From NCBI GenBank assembly GCA_002007465.1, contig LNAC01000032.1, positions 3,047,140-3,111,139 of the forward strand: a DNA stretch of 64,000 nt, in the 5' to 3' direction. Made by a program: the position numbers and the translations under genes. The notes under the pieces are model-generated. The model was not told the origin of the DNA. It saw only the letters and a list, made by a program, of their open reading frames with translations, and did no database searches. Numbering within the stretch: the first letter of the stretch is position 1; each line of letters begins with the position of its first letter. Positions 10,912 to 21,764 of this stretch are shown one piece after another. The stretch is from Ailurus styani (Eukaryota > Chordata > Mammalia > Carnivora > Ailuridae).

Positions 10912-11083
10912 TTTGACACAGAGTGAGAGAGATCACAAGCAGGCAGAGAGGCAGACAGAGAGAGAGGAGGAAGCAGGCTCCCTGCCGAGCAGAGAGCCTG
11001 ATGCGGGCCTCGATCCCAGGACCCTGAGATCATGACCTGAGCCGAAAGCAGAGGCTCCAACCCACTGAGCCACCCAGGCGCCC
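10868..11083 (-). mobile_element. CAN-SINE, minus strand (first of a duplicated pair)
   Basis: Starts with a long ATTT array (the reverse of the SINE tail), followed by gacacagagtgagagagatcacaagcaggcag and ending gagccacccaggcgccc. The target word tcacccccctttt precedes it (from 10857) and follows it (from 11084). It is nearly identical to the copy at 11106-11306, at an offset of 223. Confidence 0.95.
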
Positions 11084-11104
11084 TCACCCCCCTTTTTTTA
11101 AAAG

Positions 11105-11105
11105 N
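11105..11105. other. Single-base N at a duplication junction
   Basis: One ambiguous base separates the end of one SINE-plus-flank unit from the start of the next. This is the same arrangement as at 5583. Confidence 0.9.
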
Positions 11106-11306
11106 ATTTATTTATTTATTTATTTATTTATTTATTTGACACAGAGGGAGAGAGATCACAAGCAGGCAGAGAGGCAGACAGAGAGAGAGGAGGAAGCAGG
11201 CTCCCTGCCGAGCAGAGAGCCCGATGCGGGCCTCGATCCCAGGACCCTGAGATCATGACCTGAGCCGAAAGCAGAGGCTCCAACCCACTGAGCCACCCAG
11301 GCGCCC
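11106..11306 (-). mobile_element. CAN-SINE, minus strand (second of a duplicated pair)
   Basis: Same element as 10868-11083 with two visible substitutions (gagtgag/gagggag and gcctgat/gcccgat) and a different ATTT array length. The right flank tcacccccctttttttaaaag is also shared, so the duplicated unit includes flank as well as SINE. That argues against two separate insertions. Confidence 0.95.
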
Positions 11307-11327
11307 TCACCCCCCTTTTTTTAAAAG

Positions 11328-12443
11328 ACTGTCAAAGTTGCTTTTTATGATTATGTTGAAGAACCCCGGTAGATAGAGAAAAATGAGAGAAAATATGATT
11401 TTAAACACTAGAATTCTATATTACAAAGGTTATTGTAATGCTTAATTCAGAAAGGTAATTTTAACATTTTATGTGATTTCAAGTACAGTGAACCTCATGA
11501 GCTTTTATCCTATGACATTGTCAACAAATATTATCCAGAAGTTCAATGGGATGGCTGCTGGTGAATTCCCTAAGCTGAGATTTCTTTGCTCAGCTCAACT
11601 GGGTTCATGAGCTTAGTTGTCTCTATAAAGATAGTTATCTCTATAAAGATAAAGGGGGATTTTGCATGGAGTCATAATTCAATCACCGTTGGCATATATT
11701 CACTCTTTCATATCCTTCACCTTTGTTGCTGAACTGGTGATTTATTCTTCTTTTTGTCTTAGGTTTATTTTTATTGCTTTCTTCAGTCCTGTATCAAATT
11801 GTTTCATATAATGAATACATTGATAAAACCAACCCTAAGAAGAAAATGTTTCCATTTCCACCTCTTCTTTTAGATCCTGAGTCTACTCATTGTTAAATCC
11901 TGAGTTTTACCCTGAGTCATCAGTTTTTATCGTCTCAGTCCAATGGACCCCTTTGATTTAAAAAATATATTTAGGCCATTTAACAAAGAAATTGTGGATT
12001 AAGAATAAAGGGATAGTGAAAAACAGGTATGGTAGAAATTTTAATGAGGATTTAAACAGTATGCGCATTGTAAAAATGCAATCCTTTTGAAAACTATTGA
12101 AATCCTTTTGAAAACAAGAAGACCAACATCTTTCCTCCATAATTACAAAACATTTTTAGTTTTAGACTTACAAAAAACAATGAGAATAGTTATTTCTGTG
12201 ATTTTTTCATTTATACATTATATATTTCCTTCCAATTATCTTTGTACACAGAGCTGCTCGAGCATTTTTTTCATTTATAAAATACCTTATATGAATTATA
12301 TCAAGTAAATTTTGGTGCAAAAACATCTTAAAAGATGAGGTGATGCTCATCCCTTTAGCAAAACAATATGGTCCAGATTTTTGTGAATCTTTTTTGCAAG
12401 ATGAAATATTTATGTTAAGTGATTAACTCATAAGAATACCATA
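11328..12443. other. Unassigned single-copy DNA
   Basis: AT-rich with no coding signature. A short tandem phrase, tctctataaagata, occurs twice at about 11621-11652. Confidence 0.45.
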
Positions 12444-12665
12444 TTTTCTCATTGTTAACTGCTATTCTAAGCAGTTCAGATATATTAACTCATTCAATCA
12501 TTTAATCTTTATGATAACCATATGGAGTAAGTACTACCAGTATCCCATTTTATAAAAAAAGAAACTGAGGAATATAGAGGATCAGTAACTTGCCCCACAT
12601 CACACATCTAGTGAGTAACAGAGCCAGATTCAAGCCTAGGCAATCTTCTCTGAACCAACCTTACA
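12444..12665 (-). repeat. MIR SINE, minus strand
   Basis: Clear reverse MIR order: 'tattaactcattcaatcatttaatctttatgataaccatatggagtaagtacta', 'cccattttataaaaaaagaaactgagg', 'cagtaacttgccccacatcacac' and 'gagtaacagagccagattcaagcctagg'. Confidence 0.88.
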
Positions 12666-13199
12666 TTCTATAAGAATAAGCAGTCTGAACATAAGCCCAC
12701 AAATCTTGTAACACTCTGGAAACAATAATATTCAAAATGGAGGACAAACCTTACAAGAGGGCTGTGTAGAACTTCCCGCCCTGTGCATTACTGATAGTTA
12801 ACAGATCTCTCTACACTTTTAATTCCATCAGTCCGTGGGGAGCCTCCTCTTAGTTCCTGGGAGACACTTCTATTTACCCCAATGTGCTGTATTACTTTGT
12901 ATGGGTTATACAACCTGAAAATGGTTAGGAGTACTGGTTCGCTCTATCAGTATACTAGTATATCCTTGGTATGCTATCAGGGTCCATTGGACCCAGTATT
13001 AGTTCTTGATTTTCTTTTTTAGTCATTGTATTTGTAAAGATTGATATTTCATGAATATTATGCTTTCTTAGAATTCCCAAAGAACAAAGAGAAGAGCTAA
13101 CAAAAAGAAATCTGGATGTACAGAAAAGATCAGACTCATTGAGTGGGAAGGGAGAGACATAAGGGTTCAAAGGGAAACATTTTTTGGATTAATGCATTA
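12666..13199. other. Unassigned single-copy DNA
   Basis: A short open frame lies on the minus strand at 12955-13170 but lacks any recognisable motif. No repeat family is named with confidence. Confidence 0.4.
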
Positions 13200-13380
13200 T
13201 TTTACTTACTCAACAAATATTTATTGATGTCCCACTATTACTGGGCCTTTGCCAGGCTCAGAATAAAGCAGTGATTTTTATAGACATGGGTCCCCATCTT
13301 CACGCAGCTTAGAGTATAGCAGGAAATATGGACATGAAACCAGTAATTACAAGTATGATAAATGCTATGAAAGGTGAACC
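13200..13380 (-). repeat. L2 LINE 3' fragment, minus strand
   Basis: Phrases 'ctcaacaaatatttattgatgtcccactatta', 'gccaggctcagaataaagcagtg', 'ccccatcttcacgcagcttagagtatagcagg' and 'ataaatgctatgaaagg' are the reverse L2 3' end. Confidence 0.75.
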
Positions 13381-13399
13381 ATATTTCTGGGTCTCCTTG

Positions 13400-13915
13400 C
13401 CTAAATACTTTCCCTCTACTTTTCTTTAAGCATTTATGAACCCTAGGGCTTTCTCCTGGGTGCTCTCATCTTTTCTCTTAAAGTCTCTCTGAGGAATCTC
13501 ACCTCAATCCAAAGGTCACTTAGTCAGTGTACATTTTTTTTTTTTCCAAATATGCATCTCTTGCTCTGTCTGTCTCCTGAGACTTGGACTGATATATTTA
13601 GCTGTATGTTCTGATTATCCACTAAAGTCTACTTGGCATTTCAAACTCAACTGGACTGAAAAAGAACTCATTTTTTTCTCAAAAGCTGTTTCTCTTAATG
13701 TACTCCTAATGGTAACAAATGGTGATATGATCTACCCATTTCCCAAGTGAAAAGCTTAGAGGTTTCTGGAAACACCTCTCCTTCAGTTTCCACCTATAAT
13801 CACCACAGAGTTCTATCAGTTGATTGTTTCTTCTTCCCATTGTCTTATTTCAGGCTATCATAGCTTTTAGCCTGTATTTCTGCAGCTACCTTTTGTGCTA
13901 AATTATACAAGTAAG
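13400..13915 (+). repeat. L2 LINE internal fragment, plus strand
   Basis: Follows L2 sense wording: 'ctacttggcatttcaaactcaactggactgaaaaagaactcat', 'agaggtttctggaaacacctctccttc', 'cagagttctatcagttgattgtttc'. Strongly diverged, with approximate ends. Confidence 0.6.
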
Positions 13916-14024
13916 GAGTAGGATTCCTGATTTGGTTGTATGTTCTGGTTTTATTGGTTTTGATCAGAAATTATTAATTTTACTATTCTTGCTTTTTGAA
14001 ATTTATTAGTTTTCTTTTTACCAT

Positions 14025-14042
14025 CATATATAGTTAATTTTT
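14025..14042. repeat. Target-site duplication of full-length L1, left copy
   Basis: The 18-bp word catatatagttaattttt recurs at 20904-20921 on the other side of the L1, without mismatch. Confidence 0.95.
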
Positions 14043-14423
14043 TAAAGTTTGTTTGTTTGTTTATTTATTTATTTTTAACATATAATGTATTATTTGCCCC
14101 AGGGGTACAGGTCTGTGAATCATCAGGCTTACACACTTCACAGCACTCACCATAGCACAAACCCTCCTCAATGTCAACAACCCATCTACCCTATCCCTAC
14201 CCTCCCACCCCCCAGGAACCCTCAGTTTGTTTCATGAGATTAAGAGTCTCTTATGGTTTGTCTTCTTCCCGATCCCATCTTGTTTCATTATTTTTCCCTC
14301 CCTACCCCCCACCACCCCCTGCCCTGCCCCTCAGGTTCCTCATATCAGAGAGATCATATGATAATTGTTTTTCTCTGATTGACTTATTTCACTTAGCATA
14401 ATACCCTTTAGTTCCATCCACGT

Positions 14424-14516
14424 CATTGCAAATGGCAAGATTCCATTTCTTTGGTGGCTGATTCGTAGACCTGGACATTGTTGCAAATGGCAAGATTTCG
14501 TTTATTTTGGTGGCTG
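14424..14516 (-). repeat. Local tandem duplication within the L1 ORF2 end
   Basis: The phrase cattgcaaatggcaagatt...tttggtggctg (14424-14460) is followed by a second, slightly different copy (14476-14516), about 55 bp apart. Related L1 copies have a single such unit, so this copy gained an internal duplication that disrupts ORF2 near its end. Confidence 0.8.
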
Positions 14517-15982
14517 CATAGTATTCCATTGTATATATGTGCCACATCTTCTTTATCCATTCATCTGTTGGTGGACATCTAAGTCCTTTCCATAGCGTGG
14601 GTGTTATGGACATTGCTGCTAAAACATTAGGGTGCACATGCCCCTGCGGATCACTACATTTGCATCTTTAGGTTAAATACCCAGTAGTATGAATGGTGGG
14701 TTGTAGGGTAGCTCTATTTTCAACGTTTTGAGGAACCTCCATACTGTTTTCCAGAGTGATGCACCAGCTTGCATTCCCACCAACAGTGTAGGAGGGTTTC
14801 CCTTTCTCCACATCCTTGCCAACACCTATCATTTCCTGACTGGTTAATTTTAGCCATTCTGACTGGTGTGAAGTGGTATCTCACTGTGGTTTTGATATGT
14901 ATTTCCCTGATACTGAGGGATGATGAGCACTTTTTCATGTGTCTGTTGGCCATTTGGTTGTCTTCTTTGCTGAAATGTCTGTTCATGTCTTCTGCCCATT
15001 TCTTGATTGGATTATTTGTTCTTTGGGTGTTGAGTTTGATAAGTTCTTTATAGATTTTGGATACTAGCCCTTTATCTTATATGTCATTTGCAAATACCTT
15101 CTCCCATTCTGTCAGTTGTCTTTTGGTTTTATTGACTGTTTCCTTTGCTGTGAAAAAGCTTTTGATCTTGATGAAGTCCCAGTAGTTCATTTTGCCCTTG
15201 CTTCCCTTGCCTTCAGTGATGTTTCTAGGAAGAAGTTGCTGTGGCTGAGGTCGAAGAGGTTCTACCTGTGTTCTCCTCAAGGATTTTGATGGATTCCTGT
15301 CTCACATTGAGGTCTTTCATCCATTTTGAGTCTATTTTTTGTGTGTGGTGTAAGGAAATGGTTCAGTTTCATTCTCCTGCATGTGGCTGTCCAATATTCC
15401 CAACATTATTTGTTGAAGAGACTGTATTTTTTCCATTGGACATTCTTTCCTGCTTTGTAGAAGATTAGTTGACTATAGAGTTGAGGGTCCATTTCTGGGT
15501 TTTCTATTCTGTTCCATTGATCTATGTGTCTGTTTTTGTGCCAGTACCATACTGTCTTGATTACAGCTTTGTAATAGAGCTTGAAGTCTGGAATAGGGTT
15601 GCCACCAACTTTGGTTTTCTTTTTCAACATTCTTCTGGCTATTTGGGGTCTTTTCTGGTTCCATGTAAATTTTAAGATTATTTGTTCCATTTCTTTGAAA
15701 AAAAATGATGCTATTTTGATAGAAATTGCATTAAATGCATAGATTTCTTTAGGTAGCATGGACATTTTCACAATATTTGTTCTTCCAATCCATGAGCATG
15801 GAACATTTTTCCATTTATTTGTGTCATCCTCAATTTCTTTCATGAGTACTTTAGAGTTTTCTGAGTACAGATTCTTTGCCTCTTTGGTTAGGTTTATTCC
15901 TAGGTATCTTATGATTTTGGGTGCAATTGTAAATGGGATTGACTCCTTAATTTCTCTTTCTTCTGTTTTGTTGTTGGTATAT

Positions 15983-16859
15983 NNNNNNNNNNNNNNNNNN
16001 NNNNNNNNNNNNNNNNNNNNNNNNNNNNNNNNNNNNNNNNNNNNNNNNNNNNNNNNNNNNNNNNNNNNNNNNNNNNNNNNNNNNNNNNNNNNNNNNNNNN
16101 NNNNNNNNNNNNNNNNNNNNNNNNNNNNNNNNNNNNNNNNNNNNNNNNNNNNNNNNNNNNNNNNNNNNNNNNNNNNNNNNNNNNNNNNNNNNNNNNNNNN
16201 NNNNNNNNNNNNNNNNNNNNNNNNNNNNNNNNNNNNNNNNNNNNNNNNNNNNNNNNNNNNNNNNNNNNNNNNNNNNNNNNNNNNNNNNNNNNNNNNNNNN
16301 NNNNNNNNNNNNNNNNNNNNNNNNNNNNNNNNNNNNNNNNNNNNNNNNNNNNNNNNNNNNNNNNNNNNNNNNNNNNNNNNNNNNNNNNNNNNNNNNNNNN
16401 NNNNNNNNNNNNNNNNNNNNNNNNNNNNNNNNNNNNNNNNNNNNNNNNNNNNNNNNNNNNNNNNNNNNNNNNNNNNNNNNNNNNNNNNNNNNNNNNNNNN
16501 NNNNNNNNNNNNNNNNNNNNNNNNNNNNNNNNNNNNNNNNNNNNNNNNNNNNNNNNNNNNNNNNNNNNNNNNNNNNNNNNNNNNNNNNNNNNNNNNNNNN
16601 NNNNNNNNNNNNNNNNNNNNNNNNNNNNNNNNNNNNNNNNNNNNNNNNNNNNNNNNNNNNNNNNNNNNNNNNNNNNNNNNNNNNNNNNNNNNNNNNNNNN
16701 NNNNNNNNNNNNNNNNNNNNNNNNNNNNNNNNNNNNNNNNNNNNNNNNNNNNNNNNNNNNNNNNNNNNNNNNNNNNNNNNNNNNNNNNNNNNNNNNNNNN
16801 NNNNNNNNNNNNNNNNNNNNNNNNNNNNNNNNNNNNNNNNNNNNNNNNNNNNNNNNNNN
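15983..16859. other. Assembly gap, 877 N
   Basis: Lies inside L1 ORF2 and removes the reverse-transcriptase core. Open frames of 312, 380 and 464 codons spanning it are artefacts of reading through N. Confidence 0.99.
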
Positions 16860-18195
16860 AAATTTGCTGGTGTATAGTTGTTCATAATATGTTCTTATAA
16901 TTGTTTGTATTTCTTTGGTGTTGGTAGTGATCTCTCCTCTTTCATTCATGATTTTATTAATTTGGGTCCTTTCTCTTTTCATTTGGATAAGTCTGGGCAA
17001 GAGTTTATCAATCTTATTATATCTTTCAAAGAACCAGCTCCTAGTTTTGTTTATTTGTTCTACTGTTCTTTTAGTTTCATTGATTTCTGCTCTGATCTTT
17101 ATTATTTCTCTTCTCCTGCTGGGTGTAGGCTTTCTTTGCTGTTCTTTCTCCAGCTCCTTTTGGTGTAGGGTTAGGTTGTGTACTTGAGACCTTTCTTGTT
17201 TCTTGAGAAAGGCTTGTATTGCCATATACTGTCCTCTCAGTACTGCCTTCGCTGTATCCCAAATATTTTGAACAGCTGTGCTTTCATTTTCATTTGTTTC
17301 CATGAATTTCTTTCAATTCTTTAATTTCTTGATTGACCCATTTATTCTTTAGTAGGATGCTCTTTAGCCTCCATGTATTTGAGTTCTTTCCAACTTTCCT
17401 CTTGTGGTTGAGTTCTAATTTCAGAGCATTGTGGTCTGAAAATATGCAGGGAATGATCCCAATCTTTTGGTACCAGTTGAGACCTGATTTGTGACCCAGG
17501 GTGTGATCTATTCTGGAGAATTTTCCATGTGCACTTGAGAAGAATGTGTATTCTGTTGTTTTGGGATGGAATGTTCTAAATATATCTGTGATGTCCAACT
17601 GGTCTAGTGTGTCATTTAAAGCCTTTATTTCCTTGTTGATCTTTTGCTTAGATAATCTGTCTGTTTCAGTAAGGGGGGTGTTAAAGTCCTCTACTATTAT
17701 TGTAATGTTGTTGATGTATTTCTTTGATTTTGTTATTAATTGGTTTATATAATTGGCTGCTTACATGTTAAGGGCATAGATATTTAAAATTGTTAGATCT
17801 TCTTGTTGGACAGACCCTTTAAGTATGATATAGTGTCCTTTTTCATCTCTTATTATAGTCTTTGGTTTAAAATCTAATTTGTGTCATATAAGGATTTCCA
17901 CCCCAGCTTTCTTTTGATGTCCATTAGTATAGTAAAATGTTTTCCACCCCCTCACTTTAAATCTGGAGGTGTCTTTGGGTCTAAAATGGGTTTCTTTTAG
18001 ACAGCATATAGATAGGTCTTGTTTTTTTTAATGTATTCTGATACCCCATGTCTTTTGATTGGGGCATTTAGCCCATTTACATTCATTTTACTATTGAAAG
18101 ACATGAATTTAGAGCCATTGTATTGCCTGTACAGTGACTGTTACTGTATATTGGCTCTGTTCCTCTCTGGCCTGTTACTTTTAGGCTCTCTTTGC

Positions 18196-19138
18196 TTAGA
18201 GGACCCCTTTCAATATTTCTTGTAGGGCTGGCTTGGTGTTTGCAAATTCTTTTAATTTTTGTTTGTCCTGGAAGCTTTTTATCTCTCCTTCTATTTTCAA
18301 GGAACCCTAGCTGGATATAGTATTCTTGGCTGCATATTTTTCTCATTTAGTGCTCTGAGGATATCATACCAGTCCTTTCTGGGCTGCCAGGTATCTGTGG
18401 ATAGGTCTGCTGCCAATCTAACATTTCTACTGTTGCATGTTACAGACCTCTTGTCCCAAGCTGCTTTCAGGATTTTCTCTTTGTCACTAAGACTTGTAAG
18501 TTTTACTATTAGATGATGGGGTGTGGACCTATTTTTATTGATTTGGAGGGGGGCTCTCTGTGCCTCCTGGATTTTGATGCTTGTTCCCTTCGCCAAATTA
18601 GGGAAATTCTGTACTATAACTTGCTCCAATATACCTTCTGCCCCCCTCTCTCTTTCTTCTTCTTCTGGGATCCCAATTATTCTATTATTATTTCATCTTA
18701 TGGTATCACTTATCTCTCGAATTCTCCCCTCTTGGTCCAGTAGTTGTTTGTCTCTCTTTTGCTCAGCTTCTTTATTCTCTATCATTTGATCTTCTATAAC
18801 ACTAATTCTCTCTTCTGCCTCATTTAACGTAACAGTAAGAGCCTTCATTTTTAATTGCACCTCATTAATAGCTTTTTTTAAAATTTCAACTTGGTTAGAT
18901 TTTATTCTTTTATTTTATTTTATTCTTTTATTTCTCCAGAAAGGGTTTTTATTTCTCCAGAAAGGGATTCTCTAATATCTTCCATGCTTTTTTCAAGCCC
19001 AGCTAACACCTTGATAATTGTCATTCTGAACTCTAGTTCTGACATATTACTAATGTCCGCATTGATTAGGTCCCTAGCCATCGGTACTGCCTCTTGTTCT
19101 TTTTTTTTTTTTTGTGGTGACTTTTTCTGCCTTGTCAT
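18196..19138 (-). pseudogene. L1 ORF1p (RNA-binding protein), frameshifted
   Basis: ORF1p is the trimeric RNA chaperone of the L1 particle. The start is the ATG at 19138 giving MTRQKKSPQKKKKEQEAV, the lysine-rich N-terminus. A coiled-coil region follows with a doubled SGEIK segment (nucleotides about 18920-18965 contain tatttctccagaaaggg twice). The RNA-binding and C-terminal part, ending NEKNMQPRILYPAR, is at 18297-18629 in another frame. The last part (IEGEIKSFQDKQKLKEFANTKPALQEILKGVL) shifts frame again before a stop at 18198-18196. The 943-bp span is not a multiple of three, consistent with net indels, so it is non-functional as assembled. Confidence 0.85.
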
Positions 19139-19278
19139 TTTATCCAGATAAGAATAGGTGAATAAGAGAACAAAATAGTAAAACGGTAGGAATGACTCCA
19201 GAAAAATATACACTAACCGAATGAGAAGAGACACAAAATCGGGAGAAGAAAGGGGGAAAAAAGGAAAAACAAAAGAAA

Positions 19279-19309
<31 letters not shown>

Positions 19310-19310
19310 T
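19279..19310. repeat. (AC)n microsatellite in the L1 5' UTR
   Basis: About 12 AC units just upstream (in L1 sense) of ORF1. This creates the spurious Cys-Val run at the start of the open frame on the minus strand. Confidence 0.9.
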
Positions 19311-19800
19311 ATTAATATTAGACTGCTGAATAGAACAGAGCCACAGACTTGATTTTGGGTGTATTTTGTTCTGTTAGAAGAAATTACCTCCCAAAATTTT
19401 AAAGAAAGAAAAACTTATATATATACCAAAATAAGGGTAAACATGATAAAGAGATGGAATATGACTGTAAAGATGAAAATTAAAAAAAGATTCTAAAAAA
19501 GGAATTGATAAGATAAGAAGTTGGTTGAAAAAAGAAAAAAAAAAAGAGGAAAGAATGTGATCAGGCTGGAGACTAGAACAAAGCCATGCACTAGATTTAG
19601 GCTATATTTTGATCTATTAGAAGAAATTGTATCCCAAAATTTTAAAGAAAGAAAAACCTATATGTATACAAAAAATAAGGATAAATACAATGAAGGGATA
19701 AAATATGGCTATAACAATGAAAATTAAAAAAGATTTTTAAAAAGGTATTGATCAGATAAAATAGTTAAAAACCATTAACATAGGAAAGAGGAAAAATTGG
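19310..19800 (-). repeat. Tandem repeat of about 242 bp in the L1 5' UTR
   Basis: Two diverged copies are visible. Shared landmarks include gaagaaatt...cccaaaattttaaagaaagaaaaac at about 19377 and 19620, tgaaaattaaaaaagatt at about 19476 and 19719, and agaacaaagcca versus agaacagagcca. Monomeric 5' UTR repeats are known in some mammalian L1 lineages and can carry promoter activity. Whether these do is inference. Confidence 0.82.
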
Positions 19801-19879
19801 AAAAAAAGTAAGAAAAAATAAAATTAAAAAAATTAACTTTGAAAGACTAAAGGATCATGTGAAAAAGCCATGGATTCTA

Positions 19880-20903
19880 TGTGTTGCTTTCTGCTAGCTC
19901 TGGAGTTCTGCAATTCTCATTGATTGGTGAACTTGTTCTTGGCTAGATGTTCTTGCTGATCTTCTGTAGGAGGGGACCATTACAGTGGTTCTCAAATATC
20001 TTTGCCTGAGGTGGAATTGGACCACCCTTGCCAGAGGCCAGGCTAAGTAATCTCTCAGGTTCACTCTCCGTAGCTTTTGTTCCTTGAACACTTTCTGTAC
20101 AGCTTTGGAGGAAGGGAATGAAAATGGGGGCCTCCTAATCTCTGGCCCTAGAGGAGCTGAGAGCTCTGCGCCCCACTCCTCAGTGTGCCCTCAGAGAAAA
20201 GCAGTCAATCCCTCCTGTCTCCCTGGTCTCTGGCTGCATTCCTTGTGCAACCAACCTGTGATCGAGTGTTTCTATTTCTGGCGCTTGGCCCCATTTGGAG
20301 TTTCCAAACCCAGCAGATTTCTGCAGTGCACTCCCTTGCTACTCGTCCCAGAGGAGGAAGGAAGGTGTCTCTCCAGGTCTGCCACTTGTGGGGTCCCTGC
20401 TTGAAGTGTAGTGGCCCGACTGTGCTTTGGATCACTGTTTAAGGTAATCCCGAGCTGAGATCCCATTGCTCAGCTCTGTCTCTGCAGCCAGATTCCCCAC
20501 TCTGATACCTGGTTGCTCTGCCACACTCAGACACCCCTGGTCTTTTTGTGTCCCTGTGGGTCCTGAGATCACACTGTCCCTGTGAGGGCTCCACCCCCTG
20601 CTTAGCCTCTGGAGAGACGTCCCTCAGTGGAGTAGACTTCTAAAAGTTCTGATTTTGTGCTCCGCTGCTCTCTCACTTGCTGGGAGCCAGCCCCTCCCCC
20701 CGCAGTCTATCTTCCCCTCACTTTGGATTCACTCCTCTGCCAAGTCCTACCTTCTGGAAAGTGGTTGATTTTCTGTTCCTAGAATTTCTCCTCTTCTATC
20801 TCCTGTTGAGTTTGTAGGTGTTCAGAATGGTTTGATAACTATCTGGGTGAACTCCTGGAACCTGATGATATTTCGGTCTCCTGCTCCTCTGCCATCTTAC
20901 TCC
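19880..20903 (-). promoter_or_regulatory. L1 5' UTR, presumed internal promoter region
   Basis: GC-richer than its surroundings (for example 20400-20750) and located at the L1 5' end, where the sense internal promoter of L1 resides. No individual factor site is claimed. The element is probably inactive. Confidence 0.6.
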
Positions 20904-20921
20904 CATATATAGTTAATTTTT
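20904..20921. repeat. Target-site duplication of full-length L1, right copy
   Basis: Matches 14025-14042 over 18 bp. Confidence 0.95.
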
Positions 20922-21145
20922 GACAATGTACTACTAGCATTGAAAAAAAGTGCACTCTTTAGTTTTAGGATATAAATTTGGAGATTCATGTTGTGTTAAT
21001 AATTATTCTATTGAGGTCATTCCTATTAATACTGTTTTTTTGTCTGCTTGATCTTCTGTGGACAGAGAGAGGTAAAATAAAATTTTGACCATTAAGGGTT
21101 AGTTTATTCTCCTTGTATTGTTTTTCTTACAAATGTCAATGCTTA
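20922..21145 (-). repeat. Old L1 ORF2 fragment (host of the young L1)
   Basis: Wording such as 'tgtctgcttgatcttctgtggacagagagagg...aaaattttgacc' resembles the endonuclease-side part of ancient L1 in reverse. If so, the full-length L1 landed in an older L1, whose other side may lie just left of 14025. Confidence 0.5.
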
Positions 21146-21764
21146 TTCAATGTTCCCTGTGATTAAAATTGTTTCTGTGATTTATTTCTTTTTCTTCTCT
21201 CCAGTGACAAGAATCAGACTCTGCAAGATTGTTTGCCATGCAGAGTCCATCTAATTGACCCTGCTCACAAACAGATCATTTCAGGGAGAGTAAGGAGTTT
21301 GTGTGACATCCCCTTATTTCTGGTTTCTTCTGGATCCAGGTAAAATCCTTGAAAACATTTTCTGTTGTTGCAAATAAGGTCTTGTTAGGGTGGGCCTTAG
21401 GGAGGATCACCTGTTTCAGAAAATATCATTCTGTGGCATTGTCTGAGGTGCAGCTGCAGACATCTGTCTCCCTTGAAATGTCCCTCACCATGATAGAGAC
21501 ATGGTCCCTCACTGTGACGTTCACTGCATCTGGGAGTCTTTGTCATCTATTGTGGTTCAAAGTTATATACAGTTTTGTTGAAATGGTATTTGTGTTCCTG
21601 TTTCTCATTCTATTTGTGGTTCAGGAGTAATTTTTGAAAGGAGAAAGGAGTAACATTTTTTAATATTCCACTATATAAAACCCTAACATACCATTACTGT
21701 CAAGTTGGCTTCTCTATCTGCAGACTTGTTCTCCAGTTCAAGTTCAGCACTGCTTTCAGAGCAA
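21146..21764. other. Unassigned stretch with a 93-codon open frame
   Basis: A plus-strand frame at 21349-21630 ends in a hydrophobic run (VIYSFVEMVFVFLFLILFVV), but there is no recognisable domain, no poly(A) tail, and upstream sequence is broken by stops. It cannot be supported as a gene. No repeat family is recognised, although the slightly richer composition may reflect an old retrocopy. Confidence 0.35.

Larger units (their letters stand above)
14340..18104 (-). pseudogene. L1 ORF2p (endonuclease / reverse transcriptase), disrupted
   Basis: ORF2p nicks target DNA and reverse-transcribes L1 RNA. The start chosen is the ATG at 18104, followed by the conserved NVNGLNAPIKRH stretch of the endonuclease N-terminus. 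Endonuclease C-terminal sequence with the SDHNALKLEL motif lies at about 17400-17450. The linker with SRRREIIKIRAEIN and SWFFERYNKIDKL lies at about 16990-17130. The catalytic reverse-transcriptase core falls in the 877-N gap. Post-core sequence ([17 protein letters not shown]...TWNQKRP) is at 15480-15840, and the CysHis end [18 protein letters not shown] is at about 14770-14830. The final residues, EISQSEKNNYHMISLI, precede TGA at 14342-14340. The length of about 1,255 codons is near the family norm. Multiple frame changes and a local duplication at 14424-14516 disrupt it. Confidence 0.88.
14043..20903 (-). mobile_element. Full-length LINE-1, minus strand, with an internal assembly gap
   Basis: The element is bounded by a perfect 18-bp target-site duplication. 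In sense orientation it starts at 20903 with gggagtaagatggcagagg, the usual L1 5' start. A GC-richer 5' UTR follows (about 20900-19900), then a tandemly repeated AT-rich part, ORF1 (19138 to about 18196), ORF2 (about 18104 to 14340), and a 3' UTR with the G-rich tract (C-rich on plus, 14285-14335) and a poly(A) end at 14043. Total length is 6861 bp, of which 877 are N. Recognisable peptides cover ORF1 and the ORF2 endonuclease, linker, reverse transcriptase C-side and cysteine-rich end. They fall in different frames and contain stops, so the copy appears inactive. Confidence 0.96.

Noticed and set aside
10905..11310. Two near-identical 60-codon minus-strand frames, suggesting a small gene pair
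   Set aside because: Both are translations of the same SINE in a probably duplicated unit.
15758..17303. Open frames of 312, 380 and 464 codons on both strands
   Set aside because: They read through 877 N. Only the terminal parts are real sequence, and the minus-strand part is L1 ORF2.
21349..21630. 93-codon frame with a hydrophobic C-terminus considered as a small membrane protein
   Set aside because: No homology recognised, no promoter or splice signal. Such runs are common by chance in T-rich DNA.
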